Shown here in pieces: positions 23,649 through 35,626 of a stretch of 64,000 bases of DNA (positions are counted from its first letter, which is position 1; each line of letters begins with the position of its first letter). This DNA is from Chlorops oryzae (lineage: Eukaryota; Arthropoda; Insecta; Diptera; Chloropidae). The stretch is from the NCBI GenBank assembly GCA_020466095.1, contig CM035806.1, positions 160,582,379-160,646,378 on the forward strand, read 5' to 3'. A program made the translations under genes and the position numbers. A model generated the notes under the pieces. That model saw nothing but the letters and a program-made list of their open reading frames with translations, was not told the DNA's origin and ran no database searches.

Positions 23649-23717
23649 ATTATATAAAAGAAAGAATGATAAAAAAAAAAAAAATTACAAAAAGATAAAA
23701 TGTTTATAGTCCAATTG

Positions 23718-23723
23718 AATAAA
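23718..23723 (+). terminator. polyadenylation signal AATAAA, distal
   Basis: Canonical AATAAA about 80 bp after the stop codon, giving a 3' UTR of roughly 100 nt. This is the better candidate for the end of the GTPase transcript. Confidence 0.5.
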
Positions 23724-24560
23724 TGCATTGCTCATAAATGCAAACTATATTTATTTAAATCGCGCGACCAAAGGCGCCTCCAACTCGTAATTGCTTTTTA
23801 TGCACAATTCTCTTTTGAAAAACCAAAATCTCTTCTTAAATGGAAATCAAGAAGATAATGAAATAAGTGCTCCAACAGCACAGGAATTTCCACACAACGA
23901 TATCTCCAAGTATTCAACACATGGAAACATATAGAACCAGTTACAATAATAAAAAGCGCACTTCGTTTGAATCGGTTGCATAAGATTGCTCGTGTTGAAC
24001 GTTTGCATAAATTCATGCGCATTAATTTCTACACGATTGGAAACCAGTCATTATTTGTTCGATGAAAAGAGGAAGGAGAAAAGCACATGATAAAGACAAT
24101 TGACTTTACTTTTCTTTTCTTTTTTTTTTGATTCTAAATATCTTCATCGCAGAAGTCAATAACTGGCAAGTTTTACAGATTAATGATAAATTAAGAAACT
24201 CCAAGAGGGCTCTGTGAACAGTCTTTCCAAGAATTGATCAGCGAAATTTTAATATTGCAATTTCTAACAGTTATTTCGGCAACGAAGGCTATTGAAGATT
24301 TGATGGGAGATAGAAGACGTTCAGCGTATACTAAGAGTGATATTGTTTTGAGTTTTTGAGATCAGCAAAACGGCGGGGTCAACAACACAACTGAATATTT
24401 TAAAATTTAATATTGCTTATAATTCTCACCTGCTTTATGAAATCGGACATATAACTTTTGTGTTGCCATTGTAGCAGTTTTGCCAACTTTTGAATTAAAA
24501 ATGCGCCATAGGAAATGTGAAATATAACTACTTATGTAAGTACTATCATAAATTGAATCT
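23724..24560. other. intergenic, no gene seen
   Basis: AT-rich noncoding DNA downstream of the GTPase gene; no repeat boundary identified. Confidence 0.45.
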
Positions 24561-25184
24561 ACTGTTATACCCTAAACAGATTACACCCTTAATGCAAATC
24601 AACGGCTTTATTTTGCATTATGTCGTGCATTTGACTTGAACTTGATTAAATAAATGCACAACTCAAAGCGTGAATTAGCCGATTTTTGTCTGGCAGCTCT
24701 AAGAAAAAGCTACCGAAAGTTATGGTATTTTTGTTATTTATTGGCAACATATGGCAGGTTTACTGTCAGTCACGGCTGCCACAGTTGATGTTTCGCGCTG
24801 TGGCTCTTTTTTATTTTATATGGCTCTTTTTTGGGTTTCTTTCGCCAAGAGAAAATTTACTCAACAACCAGTTGAAAGCGTGCGAACATATCAAATAATT
24901 GAAGTCACTAATAATTAAAAGGTAAAATTGCAGCTTTAAGATTTGGCGGACCTAATTTACATCACAATATTTGGATTTTTGTACATACAACAAATTTTGG
25001 CCGTTTTTTTTTAGTCAAATTGGCTCTTTTTTCAATTACCCTTATACTTTTTAAATGCCAACCGTGCTTTCAGCAAACTGCAAGAAGGTAATGCGCATTT
25101 ACAGTCTGGAGACCTGTTTTTGTGATTTGCATTAGCGGTTTTTAATTTCGTATTTGAGCTGTAATCTGTTTTGGGTATAACAGT
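24561..25184. mobile_element. inverted-repeat element with ACTGTTATACCC ends
   Basis: ACTGTTATACCC, two further bases and ACAGATTACA at the left are mirrored at the right (TGTAATCTGT...GGGTATAACAGT). No duplication is evident, because the right end abuts and overlaps by four bases the start of the next element (25181). Confidence 0.6.
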
Positions 25185-25606
25185 GCTCGGACTTGAAAAT
25201 TTCTAACGGTGGTAGATTTTGAAAGAGGTGCTAGATTTATATAAAAAATGATAGATTTAAAATTGTTTAAAATAGTAATACAATATATCACATCTGATCA
25301 TGTAGAAAATTGGGAAACTTACATATTAAAAAATGTGTCAATATTTTTTGGATGTCATTAAGCAAAATTCAAAATGACAAAATTCTTGACAATAGGAAGG
25401 TGCCAACATATTTTTCAATAATACATAACATTGAACCACATTTTTTATGATGTCAATTATTCTAAATGATCATAAAATAAACTTAAAAAAATGCGTAAAT
25501 AAGTAAAAAAAAAAAATGTGGTAGATTTGGACCTAGCGCGGTAGAAGTGCTAGAAAATGAAAATAGTGGTAGATATACCACTAAAGTGGTAGAAGTCCGA
25601 GCACTG
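25181..25606. mobile_element. hAT-like element without visible target duplication
   Basis: Ends CAGTGCTCGGACTT and AAGTCCGAGCACTG form a perfect 14-bp inverted repeat of hAT style. The word GGTAGAT recurs inside. The flanking 8-mers do not match, so one side has changed since insertion or the element formed by rearrangement. Confidence 0.6.
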
Positions 25607-25629
25607 ACTGTGAACAAAGAGTATAAATA

Positions 25630-27936
25630 CAGTGAAATTCCCCATACCGGACAGTCCCTATAACCGGACAGCCCAATAACCGGACAATTTTCGTGGACAC
25701 AGTGATTTCTTTATTTTTTCCATACAAATTCCATTCTTATAACCGGACTCTCTAATGACCGGACGCGGACACAAATTTCAAACAATTTCGACAAAAAAAT
25801 CCTCATAACAGGACAATATTAAAAAAAAATTCCGGCACCTTTTGTCAGTTTCGTGGGGTTCACCATATTTTGTTTGTTTTGTTATAAATGAGAATGGTGG
25901 TTCCCCTATTAACATGTAGCCAAATTCATGTCATAGTTTTAACCAGAAATTAAATAGTAGTAGGTTTTTAAAGTTCGTTTGAGAGTTTCGGTTGTATTGT
26001 TTTGATTTATTCGTAAAATGGCACCAAACAAAAAACTACTGTGCATTAAGGAAAAAATGGAAATTATAAATGAGTTCGAAAAAGATGAATTGTCTGTGCG
26101 TGAAATTGCGAAAAGGTAAAGTTTAATACCCTCGGAAAATGAAATTTTGTACAATTTTTTGTTTTCAAAGATTCAATATTGGCAAAACGCAAGCTGCGAA
26201 ATCAAGAAAAATAAAGAAGCAATTCGTTCTAAATGGGAGTCTGGAGTAAATTTAAATCAAAAAACGAAGCTTTATTAAAGAAGGTGGCTCCGAAATTGAC
26301 AAAATTTGCTTTAACTGGTTCGCTAAGGCTAGAAGCCAAAAAATTCCTTTTATCTGGTCCGATGTAAAGGCAAAAGCAAAGGAAATAGCTGCCAAATTAG
26401 GCTTTCCAACTTTAAAGCTTCAGATGGCTGGCTAAACAAATGGCGCAAAAGAAATAATTTGCTTTTAAGTGCATATCTGGTGAAGCTGCAGATGTAAATC
26501 AGGACGATGTCGAGCATTCAAGGTAAAGTTGCCAGCTTTGTTAAGGGGATACAAGCCGCAGGACATTTACAACGCAGATGAAAGCGGCTTTTCTTTCGCG
26601 CATTACCTGACAAAACTCTCTCCCTTAAATCCGAAAAATGCATTGGCGGTAAATTGTCTAAAGATAGACTAACAATTTTGTTTTGCGCAAATATGGCCGG
26701 AGAAAAGAGCACTTTTGGTTATAGGTAAAGCAGCCCGCCCTCGAGCATTCAAAAACATTCCTATCACGCAACTACCAGTAATTGGAAATCTAATCAAAAG
26801 CATGGATGACTCGGGATGTAATGAGCGAATGGCTGCAGCAGCTTAATAGGAAAATGAGGTCCCAAAAGCGAAAAATTTTATTGTTCTTAGATAACGCAGC
26901 ATCTCACCAAGGGAACTAAATTAACTAACATAAAAATGTTGTTTTTACCTGCAAACACAACGGCAGTAAGTCAACCGCTCGATCAAGGGTAATCCAAAAT
27001 TTTAAAACTTTTTATAGAACCATACTTATAAAGCACTTAATAATTAAAATTGACACTGCAAGTTCGGCATCAGAGCTTTCAAAATCTATAAATGTGCTTG
27101 AAGCTGTTTATTTCATCAAAGCATCGTGGAATAAAGTAGAAGCAACAACAATCCAAAATTGCTTCCGTAAGGCAGGATTTTCGGCAATTGATGAGAATCT
27201 TCCCGAATTCGACCCCGAAGAGACATTCCGCTGGCACTTTTCGCTAAATTTCAGGAAGAGCTAAATTTGGCAAATGATTTCGACGGTTTTCTCCAAATTG
27301 ATACAAATGTCTGTACAGAAGACAACAACGAAGAAATTCAATTTGAAGAACAAAGCGATGTTATAGGCTCAAGTGATTCAGAAGAAGAAACTTACGAAAA
27401 ATTAGTGAGCCCATATCATCGTATGATGAGGCTTTAAACCTTATTGCGCGCTTGAAACAATTTGCCAAAAATACTTTACAGCTTTTCAACACATAAAAAT
27501 GTCGAGAGTCATTTTGAAAATGTAAATTTAAAATTAAAACAATCAGTACTTAAGCAATCAACGATTACAAAATTTTTTCAAGCAAAGTAGTACTGAAATG
27601 TATAGACCACTTCATCTACAACTTATATATATTAAGAAATACGAGTATGTTTGTATAGCATATTATATTTAATTATTATAATTAAATATATATATATATA
27701 AATATATATAATATATATAATAAATAATTATAATATATATATTATATATTATATATATAATATATTAATATACATATATATATATTGTGTACACATATAC
27801 TCTTTTAAAAGTTTCTTAAATACAATAAATAATGAAATCAATACAACTGTTTTTGGTGGCTCCAATAAGCGGACATCTCCCATAAACGGACAAAAACACT
27901 GCGACGGTGAGTGTCCGGTTATGAGGAATTTCACTG
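25630..27936 (+). mobile_element. pogo/Tigger-type transposon (2.3 kb), TA target duplication
   Basis: Left end CAGTGAAATTCCCCATACCG and right end complementary to CAGTGAAATTCCTCATAACC, with TA on both sides (25628-25629 and 27937-27938). The word ACCGGACA/AACGGACA repeats several times near each end, as subterminal repeats. A decayed transposase frame lies inside (26018-27590). The size is that of a full-length pogo-like element. Confidence 0.88.
26018..27590 (+). pseudogene. pogo-like transposase, decayed
   Basis: Starts MAPNKKLLCIKEKMEIINEF, followed by VREIAKR and, across a short apparent intron (26116-26170, GT-AG), FNIGKTQAA: a helix-turn-helix of the CENP-B/pogo kind. Further on, YNADESGF (first catalytic Asp region), LLFLDNAASHQ (second) and PANTTAVSQPLDQG (third) are recognisable in different frames, so frameshifts separate them. 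The tail ITKFFQAK before TAG (27588-27590) is typical of pogo elements. The protein cannot be made intact. Confidence 0.85.
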
Positions 27937-27938
27937 TA

Positions 27939-28581
27939 TACTAAAGATATTATCTATACTCTTTGCTGTGAAATACATCGAAATTTTTTCGATGATACAT
28001 TTGAAGTAAAGATGGGGAACTATCGATAGTCTGATGGAGGCCATTTACGCGTTAAGACATTTCGATAATGAAACACACTTTTTGTGGACTAGGGACGCGC
28101 GGGGACGTGGTATGGAGGCGTTTTTCTCTCTTCCCCCTGCGTCCCTTGCCATCGAAAATTTGTTCCATTATCGAAATGTCTTAACGTGTAAATAGCGTAT
28201 TTCATGTATGATTTTAAAAACTGACAGCAATTTAAAATCGAAAATTTTGAGGACAATGCAATATCACAAAAGTTTCGGTTTTTTCAATCAGGACTGACCG
28301 GATAAATATCTTTCTTTCATCATTAATAGTTTATCCGACATTTTTCAATCGAACCTCTTTTATCGGAAATAAATTATAACATTAATAAATAACAACAAAT
28401 TCGTAAGTTTTAACGTTAAATGAATTTTTATTCAGGAATGCCGATCTAAATTAGACACGAACCAAATAAATTTGTGCACAGCCATAAAAAACTTAGCTAA
28501 GACATGAACCTTTTTTTAAAGTTTCCGAGGTGAGACACACGTACTTAGCTCAGACGCGAACTATTCTTGTAGATGTGTAGC
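27939..28581. other. intergenic with one foldback MITE
   Basis: Apart from the foldback at 28047-28194 nothing is recognised. Confidence 0.45.
28047..28194. mobile_element. 148-bp foldback MITE
   Basis: ATTTACGCGTTAAGACATTT and CGATAATG at the left mirror CATTATCGAAATGTCTTAAC and GTGTAAAT at the right, a terminal inverted repeat of about 32 bp with two or three mismatches. No clear target duplication. Confidence 0.68.
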
Positions 28582-28959
28582 ACAGACACAAGCGCAAATA
28601 AGTGCACGAATTCGCAATGTATTGAAAGTACGCGAACTTTCAAAAGCAGATAATTAGGGCAACAGAAAATATTTAAATTCAGCACCTAAAGCCTTGCATT
28701 TGAATATTTTAAAACCAAATTAATATCATTTTCAGCGGGGCTTAATTAAGACCATAAAGATATCCACAGATCTTTATAATAATATATTTAGAAATGTGAA
28801 CAGATTTGTCACTATCGGAAATATTCGAAATATTTAAATGCATACTTTGGGGTGCTGAATTTAAATATTTTCTGTTGCCCCAATGATCTGCTTTTGAAAG
28901 TTTGCTTTCAATACATACGTACATTGCGAATTTGTGCAAATATTTGCGTTTGTGTCTGT
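28582..28959. mobile_element. foldback element with about 130-bp arms
   Basis: The left arm (about 28582-28715) and right arm (about 28825-28959) are inverted copies. Both contain GCAACAGAAAATATTTAAAT in opposite orientation, and both begin with ACAGACACAA. The loop is about 110 bp. No coding capacity. Confidence 0.75.
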
Positions 28960-29306
28960 TATTTTGACTTCAAAAACAAAAATATATTTGAGCAGCAAAG
29001 AATTTTAGTATAAAAGGACTCAAATTAAACTCTAACTAAACTAAACAGATAAGCATTCTTTTAGAAATATTTTCACAGTGCTAACGGAGTCAAAAAATCA
29101 AAATTGAAAATTTTTTTTAGTGTAAACATTAAAAAATTGTTTTCTTGTTTCTCCGTTTTATTATCTAACATAATATTTTTAGTTCGTCGTTCTATCTCAA
29201 TTGGGTGTTGAGATATTTATATTTGGCAAAGGGCTTACCAAAAAGGGATTTTCAAGGATATCTCAAGGACTATTGAAAAAAAGAATCTAAAAAGTGGTCT
29301 CCACAG

Positions 29307-29799
29307 CAGGGTTGGAACCTGGCGAAGAAGAAAATGCAGCAGTTTTAACAAAAAAGGGCAGTAGATTTGAAATTTTGCGCATTAAAAATAAAAATCATTA
29401 CAAATCTTTTTTTTTATAACAAAAATATATTTTATTCTTTTTTATTGCGCATCTTCCAATGTGAAGCGAAGATTTTTGGCAAAATTTTTTCTGTTATATC
29501 AGCTGTCAAACTGTTAATATCGCGACATATAAGCTTCAATGGAAAATCCAAGATGTTAAACAAGGACAACAATAGTATCTTTGTTACAAATAGAATTGCG
29601 GTGTTGATAATGTATAGCCAAAATTGGTACATTTTTGGTAGTTATCGTTAGGAGTTTGGTTTGACAAAAAAAAATCGAGTGACACCAGGGACGAAAATCG
29701 CAGTAGATTTTAAGCTATTCGCAGTGTCGCAGTAGATGTCAAAAATTTCAAAAAAAAACGCAGTAGATCTACTGCAATTGCAGTAAAGTTCCAACCCTG
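29307..29799. mobile_element. hAT-type MITE, target duplication CTCCACAG
   Basis: Ends CAGGGTTGGAAC and GTTCCAACCCTG are a perfect inverted repeat. CTCCACAG is duplicated at 29299-29306 and 29800-29807. The target is a copy of the 6450-6745 repeat, whose corresponding uninterrupted sequence at 6533-6560 has one CTCCACAG (as complement). Inside, CAGTAGAT repeats occur near the ends. Confidence 0.92.
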
Positions 29800-29807
29800 C
29801 TCCACAG

Positions 29808-31212
29808 TGTTTTTAGATGGCAAATCTCAAATCAGTAGGTACCCAAAAAAAAAAAAAAATTTGAAAATTATACCTTGTTACTACTTTTATTTTAGACGTT
29901 AATTTTTTTTTGTTTTTCGAACAAACAAAAAAACTGTCTTTTTGGGCTATAACCTCAACACAGCTCCAACCTTTTTTGGTATAAAAATAGTCTAAAAGAA
30001 GTCATAATATTTGCTGGGGATTTATTTTAAAGGACTTTTAAATCATTCTCAACAAATAAAATTGATTCAGATTTCGAAGGATATCATTTAATTTAAATCA
30101 AAAATATTCGACTGCAGTAACAGCAGCGGTCAAAATCCAACCGCTGACGCAATAATTGCCGCCGCCACCACACCACATCAAGGTCAACAACTGCATCAGT
30201 ATCTATTAAATGGCCGGCGTAGTTATTATTATTCAAACGACGAAATCTGCCCTCGCTAGTATGTTACCGGCAATCGCAGTCGCCGAAGAGATTAAAGATC
30301 ATGAATAAATGATAAGAAACTGCTAGATATGGAAGATGATGAACAATACGCGATGAAGAAGAAAAGGCAGCGCGAATTATAAAGCGAAAAAAAAGAGGAA
30401 TAAAGCTTCTTAACACAAAAATGCGTTGCATACTTTAAAGCTTAAATGTGTAATTTTCATGCCTTTATTCCATCGCCTATAATTTTATAACATAATAATA
30501 ATAACCCTGAATTGAAAAAAGAAACGGTCAAGCAAGCATCGACGATATTAAGAAAAATTGGTATTTTTCAAAAATTTCGTTTCGATAAAAAGTTTTATAA
30601 CTTAGGTACTTAATTACAAACCGTTTTTGAAGAAATTACTTCCGTTTTACTCGTTGATTAACATTCTCTTACAATAAATTCACACCTAGTAGACCTTCTT
30701 TATAAAAAAAAAAGTGCTTAAAAGCATCGCAAAAGTTGAAAATGTGAGAAAAAATCATAATTTTGTGTTTGATCGCCAAAAAAAAAGAGTTTTTTCAAGT
30801 TTCCTTTAACAACATATACATCAATGGATAGGCCGACCTTTCTTCTTTCTATACCCGTTAAGAAAATGAAAATCAGTTGATAATTACCTAAGTTACAGCC
30901 TAAAAATGCTCAAAGGTACGGTTTTTTAACCGTTACTTAAGATTTTGTGGAGGTGTTTGGAAAATTTCATACCCCGATTCGATTCTTGTTGTGCTCGACA
31001 TGGGCTACAAGAAAAATAGTATCACTTCGCAGGTATTTTTTTTTTACTGTCGCACTGTGTAATCTTTTCTAAAGTGAAAAAGTCAAAGTAAAAAATTTGT
31101 GTAAATTTTCATCATTTTTAGCTATCTTATAACTTATATACATAATTTTTTGTAACATAAATGAAAGATATCCTTCATATTTCGAATTGTAGATCGATAG
31201 TTTTTTTTGTAA
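29808..31212. other. intergenic, no gene seen
   Basis: AT-rich sequence. A slightly GC-richer patch at 30110-30370 (CAGCAGCGGTCAAAATCCAA, CCGCCGCCACCACACCACAT) has several stops in all frames and no splice structure I can defend. Confidence 0.45.
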
Positions 31213-31248
31213 TAGCATGTTTCCATATAGTGAATTAACTATATGCAT

Positions 31249-32362
31249 TCCCAAGTAGCAAAATAGGTCGAAAATTGGTAAATTCTTACCTATATTAGGT
31301 CAGAATATTTACTTGACCTAACCAAAATAGGTCGAAATTACGTCGATTCGACGTCGAGTCGACGTAAGTGGGGAATAGATTGGAAGTCGATTGGCGGTAA
31401 TAATAGGTCATAATAGGGCATTTCGACTTCAAAGTCAGGGCGAAAAGAAGTCCGTTTACCTAATATTAGTCGAAAAGAAGTCGCAATGACCAATTCTCGA
31501 CCTAATTGGACTAATGAGTAAAACGAAAGAGAACGTAAAAGGAAACGAAAAAAGTGAGAGAGAGAGAGTAACAGAGAAAGATATAAATACATAATATCTT
31601 ACTCAGTCATTCGTATTACTCGAAAGCAGAAATGAACGAGAGATTTTCTTCTTCGTGTGTCTTAAGAAATAAATAATAAATAAAATATGGACTTCATTAA
31701 AAATTATTTTGCGCTTAATAAGTCCCAAAAACATATGCCCGCTGAGAATTTTCGTGAAAGTGTTCCTTCTACTTCTTCATTTTTAAGGGGCTTTCTCATT
31801 GATGGAAATTAAATAAATATTGCTTGAAAAAAATTGTTTTTCTTAAAGAAAAAACATATGCAGAAGAATAATTCTCAATTTGCCATTAGAAAAACATGGC
31901 GGAGCTCGACCTATTTTGACCTATTTCGACTTTAAAGTCAAACCGACTATGAAGTCCAAAAATCAAGTCCGCTCGACTTTGAAGTCGAAGCATGCAACAA
32001 AATAAGTCAACTTTTGACCCTATTTCGCCCTATAAGTCAAACGGACTTTAAAGTCGAATTTTAGTCAAAAAATTGGTCTGTTTGCCTTGAAAAATTACCT
32101 AATTTGGAATTCAAAGTTAAGTCAATTTTAAGTCACTCAATAGGGAATTTTTTACCTATTTTCGACCAAAAATCGACTTGGAAGTCGAAGCGACTTTGAA
32201 GTCATGAAATAGGTAGAATAGAGGTAATTTGGACCTTCGAAACGGACTTTTAAGTTAGGTCATATTTAAGGCCGGAAAATAGGTCAGAAATAGGGTATTT
32301 TCAACCAAAATAGGTCGATTCGACTTGCTGCTGGTCGAATCGCTCTATTTTGCTGCTTGGGA
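31249..32362. mobile_element. 1.1 kb element rich in AGTCGAA/TAGGTCGA repeats
   Basis: Ends TCCCAAGTAGCAAAATAG and the complement of TCCCAAGCAGCAAAATAG; AT stands on both sides. The interior is dominated by degenerate AATAGGTCGAAAT and TTTGAAGTCGA words in both orientations. Comparison of the host element's two ends places the insertion exactly between GCAT and TAGAG, supporting a 2-bp duplication. Confidence 0.72.
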
Positions 32363-32382
32363 ATTAGAGCTAACGCAGATAT

Positions 32383-33032
32383 TTAATCACTATCGTTTCC
32401 ACTTTCGGATCGGGTATTAACTAATCAGCTGATTTCATCCGAAGCTGCTATAAAAAAAGTGAAAAATACCCCTTTCTTATATTTTGCTAGATATAAACGA
32501 TATATGGATATATTACATTCTTCATTTGATTTCAATGTGTGAAAAGGCTTAAATAATTTTACTTACGCCTTGGACTTTCCATTTTCAATTTGATTTTTAT
32601 TTCAGCGGTTCTTTTGATTTTAGAGAACGGTTGTTATTTTACGTACTTTTCTATTCAGGGGTGCAATTTTTCGTAACATTTGCAAGCAAGTCCAAATGCA
32701 ACCATGCTGTTTTATCTGCGTTAAATTTTAATGCACACAATGTTGAGGTGATTATTTTCATATATTTGTATGGGTAATCATATTTTTAATCATGCGATAA
32801 CGAGTTAATGCAAGTAATCGAGTTAATGCACTATGTGGAAACAAGCTATAAATTTATTTAAGCTTTTTCACACATTGAAATCAAATGAAGAATGTAAAAT
32901 AAACATATATCGTTTATGTATATCTAGAAAAATTTAAGAGAGGGCAATTTTTCACTTTTTTTTACAGCAGCTTCCGACGATATCATCTGATTAGTTAATG
33001 CACAGTCCGCAAGTGGAAACGACAGTGATTAA
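32383..33032. repeat. long inverted repeat, arms about 175-180 bp
   Basis: Left arm 32383-32556, right arm 32851-33032. Both contain TTCTTCATTTGATTTCAATG (in opposite orientation), ACTAATCAG and AAACGATATAT. Divergence is around a fifth of positions, so it is not a recent duplication. Confidence 0.75.
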
Positions 33033-33738
33033 CTATATGCCATATAGTACTATAGATGGCACTTGGCAAAAAACGTGTGTGTTGAATTGAAGTAGGCCCC
33101 CTGTGCATGCATTCTTATGGAAAAACCAAAAACGTAGCACGCCCCCGAGAAATTCCGGGTCCGGTCTAACAAATCTTTTCAAATCTTGTAACATGTATCA
33201 AAATGTTTGGTATAACTCATGTACATGTATAAGTATTCGTCAAATATTTTTTGTTAAAACTCATTTTTTTCGACTAAAATATGGTTTTTATATAATATCA
33301 AAAATCTTTACGTGAAATTTTCCTTTTGTTCTTCAACAACGCTAAAGAAGAGCACTCATGCGTCGAATATGACCGAATGTTTGTTTACAAAACAGAACAG
33401 CTGATATGAACTTTTCAGTGATGTAGGAAAAATTCTAGCTCGATACCAAACTAATGCCTCAAGTACTTATAACAAATCATGCTAAAATGAATACAAAAAC
33501 TACTTATTTTTCGAACTCCTCTCTTGAAAAGGGCACAGTATTGCATAATCTTTCATCAAAAACCTAAAAGGTTGTATACTAAAAAGAAAACATTAAAAAA
33601 TTTCAACGCAAGAATGCTTAGTTACAAAATTGAGTGAGTACTCAAAACATTCTAGCATCACTAATTCGGTTGTTGTTGGGAGTGCCACATATAGTAATAT
33701 ATGCTATATGCGTTAACTTTAATGCATATAGTTAATGC

Positions 33739-33985
33739 CAGAGGCGGCGTTAGGCGTGGGCGACGTGGGCCACCGCCTACGGCCTCGCGGTCCGGTGAGA
33801 TTCGCGCCTCAAATACTCATAATAATTTTTTGTTTGTTTTGTCATAAAAATTTTTTGTTTTTGTCTTTATTATAGCAAAAAAGGAAAAAGCTATTTCCCA
33901 ACTGTTTTTTAATTTATAACACTGCTTATTGGGCCTCGCTAAATGTACCTCGCCCACATCAAATTTTATTCTTGCGCCGCCACTG
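33739..33985. mobile_element. hAT-type MITE, target duplication GTTAATGC
   Basis: Starts CAGAGGCGGCGTTAGG and ends GCGCCGCCACTG, flanked by GTTAATGC at 33731-33738 and 33986-33993. GC-rich ends with an AT-rich centre. It sits inside the right terminal repeat of the host element at 31213-34012. Confidence 0.9.
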
Positions 33986-34413
33986 GTTAATGCACTATGT
34001 GGAAACATGCTACAACGAACAATTTGAGCATCTTTTGATTAAAATTGCTGGAAAAATGTTTGAGTTATACGCAATTTAGCAAAAAAACTTGTCATATTTG
34101 GATTCAGCGGAAAATTCTACATAGAAATGATTTATGAAATGTCGAGGATATTTTTTTGTTCAGTATAGTAACAATTTCAGTGGAAATTAACAAAGAAACG
34201 AATTTTAATACCTTGTTTTTTTTTTACTTATTTTTCAGGAATCAATCCATACTTTTGAACAAAAGCATACGCAGCTTAGCACTGATGCCCATAATTCTCA
34301 TTTGATTTATAAATTGGAACACATAAGACTCGCAGATTTTCGGTACATTTTCCGTAAAGAAGTGAAGTGGCTAGAAAATATTGTATGTAAGTACGTCTTA
34401 TTTATTTCGGTAA

Positions 34414-34675
34414 TCGAAAGTTTTGATAATCGATCATTTAACTAATCGATAATTTTGATAATGTATAGTTTCATTAATCGATAATATCAATAATCGATAG
34501 TTTGAGTAGCCGATAATTTCAATAATCGATAGTTTGAGCAACCGATAATTTAAATAATCGATAATTTCAATAATCGATAACTTAAATTATCAATAATTTC
34601 GTTAATCGATATTTTAAATAATCGATAATTTCGATCATCGATAACTTCAATAATCGATAATTTCAATAAAATAAA
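34414..34675. repeat. minisatellite of AATAATCGATAATTTC units
   Basis: About 14 degenerate units of 16-20 bp built on ATCGATAATTTCAATA and ATCGATAGTTTGAGTA. No coding potential. Confidence 0.85.
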
Positions 34676-34679
34676 ATAT

Positions 34680-35626
34680 TTTGAGTAATGGGCAATTCTA
34701 TGAGAAACAGTCCCAACCGTGACACCCGTGACAGCCATTCTGAGCACAAATTGCGTAATGTCAGTGCTGTTAAACATAAAAATTTAAAATCCTTCAGAAT
34801 CACGTCTATTTTTTTAAATTATTATAAGCTTACTAAAACAAATTTTGGAAATGATCGCCTTGCGTCGTTGCTGTCACCAGGATTTGGTGCCATCGTCGAA
34901 ATTTCGTATGGATATTTTATTTTACTGCATTATATCGAGCCCTAACCGCGAAAATAACGTAAGCGACAAAAATCAAATTTTACCGGAGAGCGTTTTTTCT
35001 GATCTCCTTTGCATTGACTGGCATACAAATTATAAAACTTATAGTGCAATATCTCCGTTAATATTGAGCATATCGTCGTAATATTTTACTAGGTGATGAG
35101 TTTCAGGCAGAAGAACATATTTTCATCAAAAAGTCAATTTGGAAAAATATGTCGCTTACGTTATTTTCGCGGTTAGGTCTCGATATGCTCATACATTACC
35201 GCGCGCATCTTTTTCACATATAAAAATTGATACAGAATTCATGAAAGATGAGATATATAAATTTCATGGGTGGGCGCAAGCCCGCCCACACGGCTCCGAC
35301 GCCACTGGCCATAATGTCAAATTATGCGTTTGAAGAAAAATGTTCATGTATCCGGTCACAATTTTAATTGTTTTTCGATATCCGATATCTTTTTATCCGG
35401 CGACATTGCTATCCGGAACATGCCTATTCTAGATAGAACAAACATGCCAATTTCTACTTCAAAAATATTTGATTAGCCAATGGACCAATATGTCTAACGA
35501 TATGTACTCCCCGCTCTCACACCGGCTAATCGCTTCCCGTCATCGAATGTTAGTTTTTTTTTAAAGTATTTTTGTGTGTTCGGCGAAGAAGAAGAGCACT
35601 TTTTGAATGAATTACCGTCGCAGATA
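34680..35626. other. repeat fragments, no gene
   Basis: Begins with a relative of the 12385 MITE end. CGAGCCCTAACCGCGAAAAT at about 34938 is mirrored by ATTTTCGCGGTTAGGTCTCG at about 35163, so an inverted pair about 230 bp apart is present; related words recur at 46691 and 47989. Confidence 0.5.

Larger units (their letters stand above)
31213..34012. mobile_element. 2.8 kb host element with TAGCATGTTTCCA ends, carrying nested insertions
   Basis: A 36-bp terminal inverted repeat (31213-31248; right copy 33722-33738 plus 33994-34012) matches at 34 of 36 positions once a hAT MITE (33739-33985) and its duplicated 8 bp are set aside. The left repeat is abutted by another insertion (31249-32362). 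Inside are the long inverted arms at 32383-32556 and 32851-33032. No transposase is visible. Confidence 0.75.

Noticed and set aside
25181..25606. hAT target duplication at this element
   Set aside because: The 8-bp flanks GGGTATAA and ACTGTGAA do not match, so no duplication is claimed.
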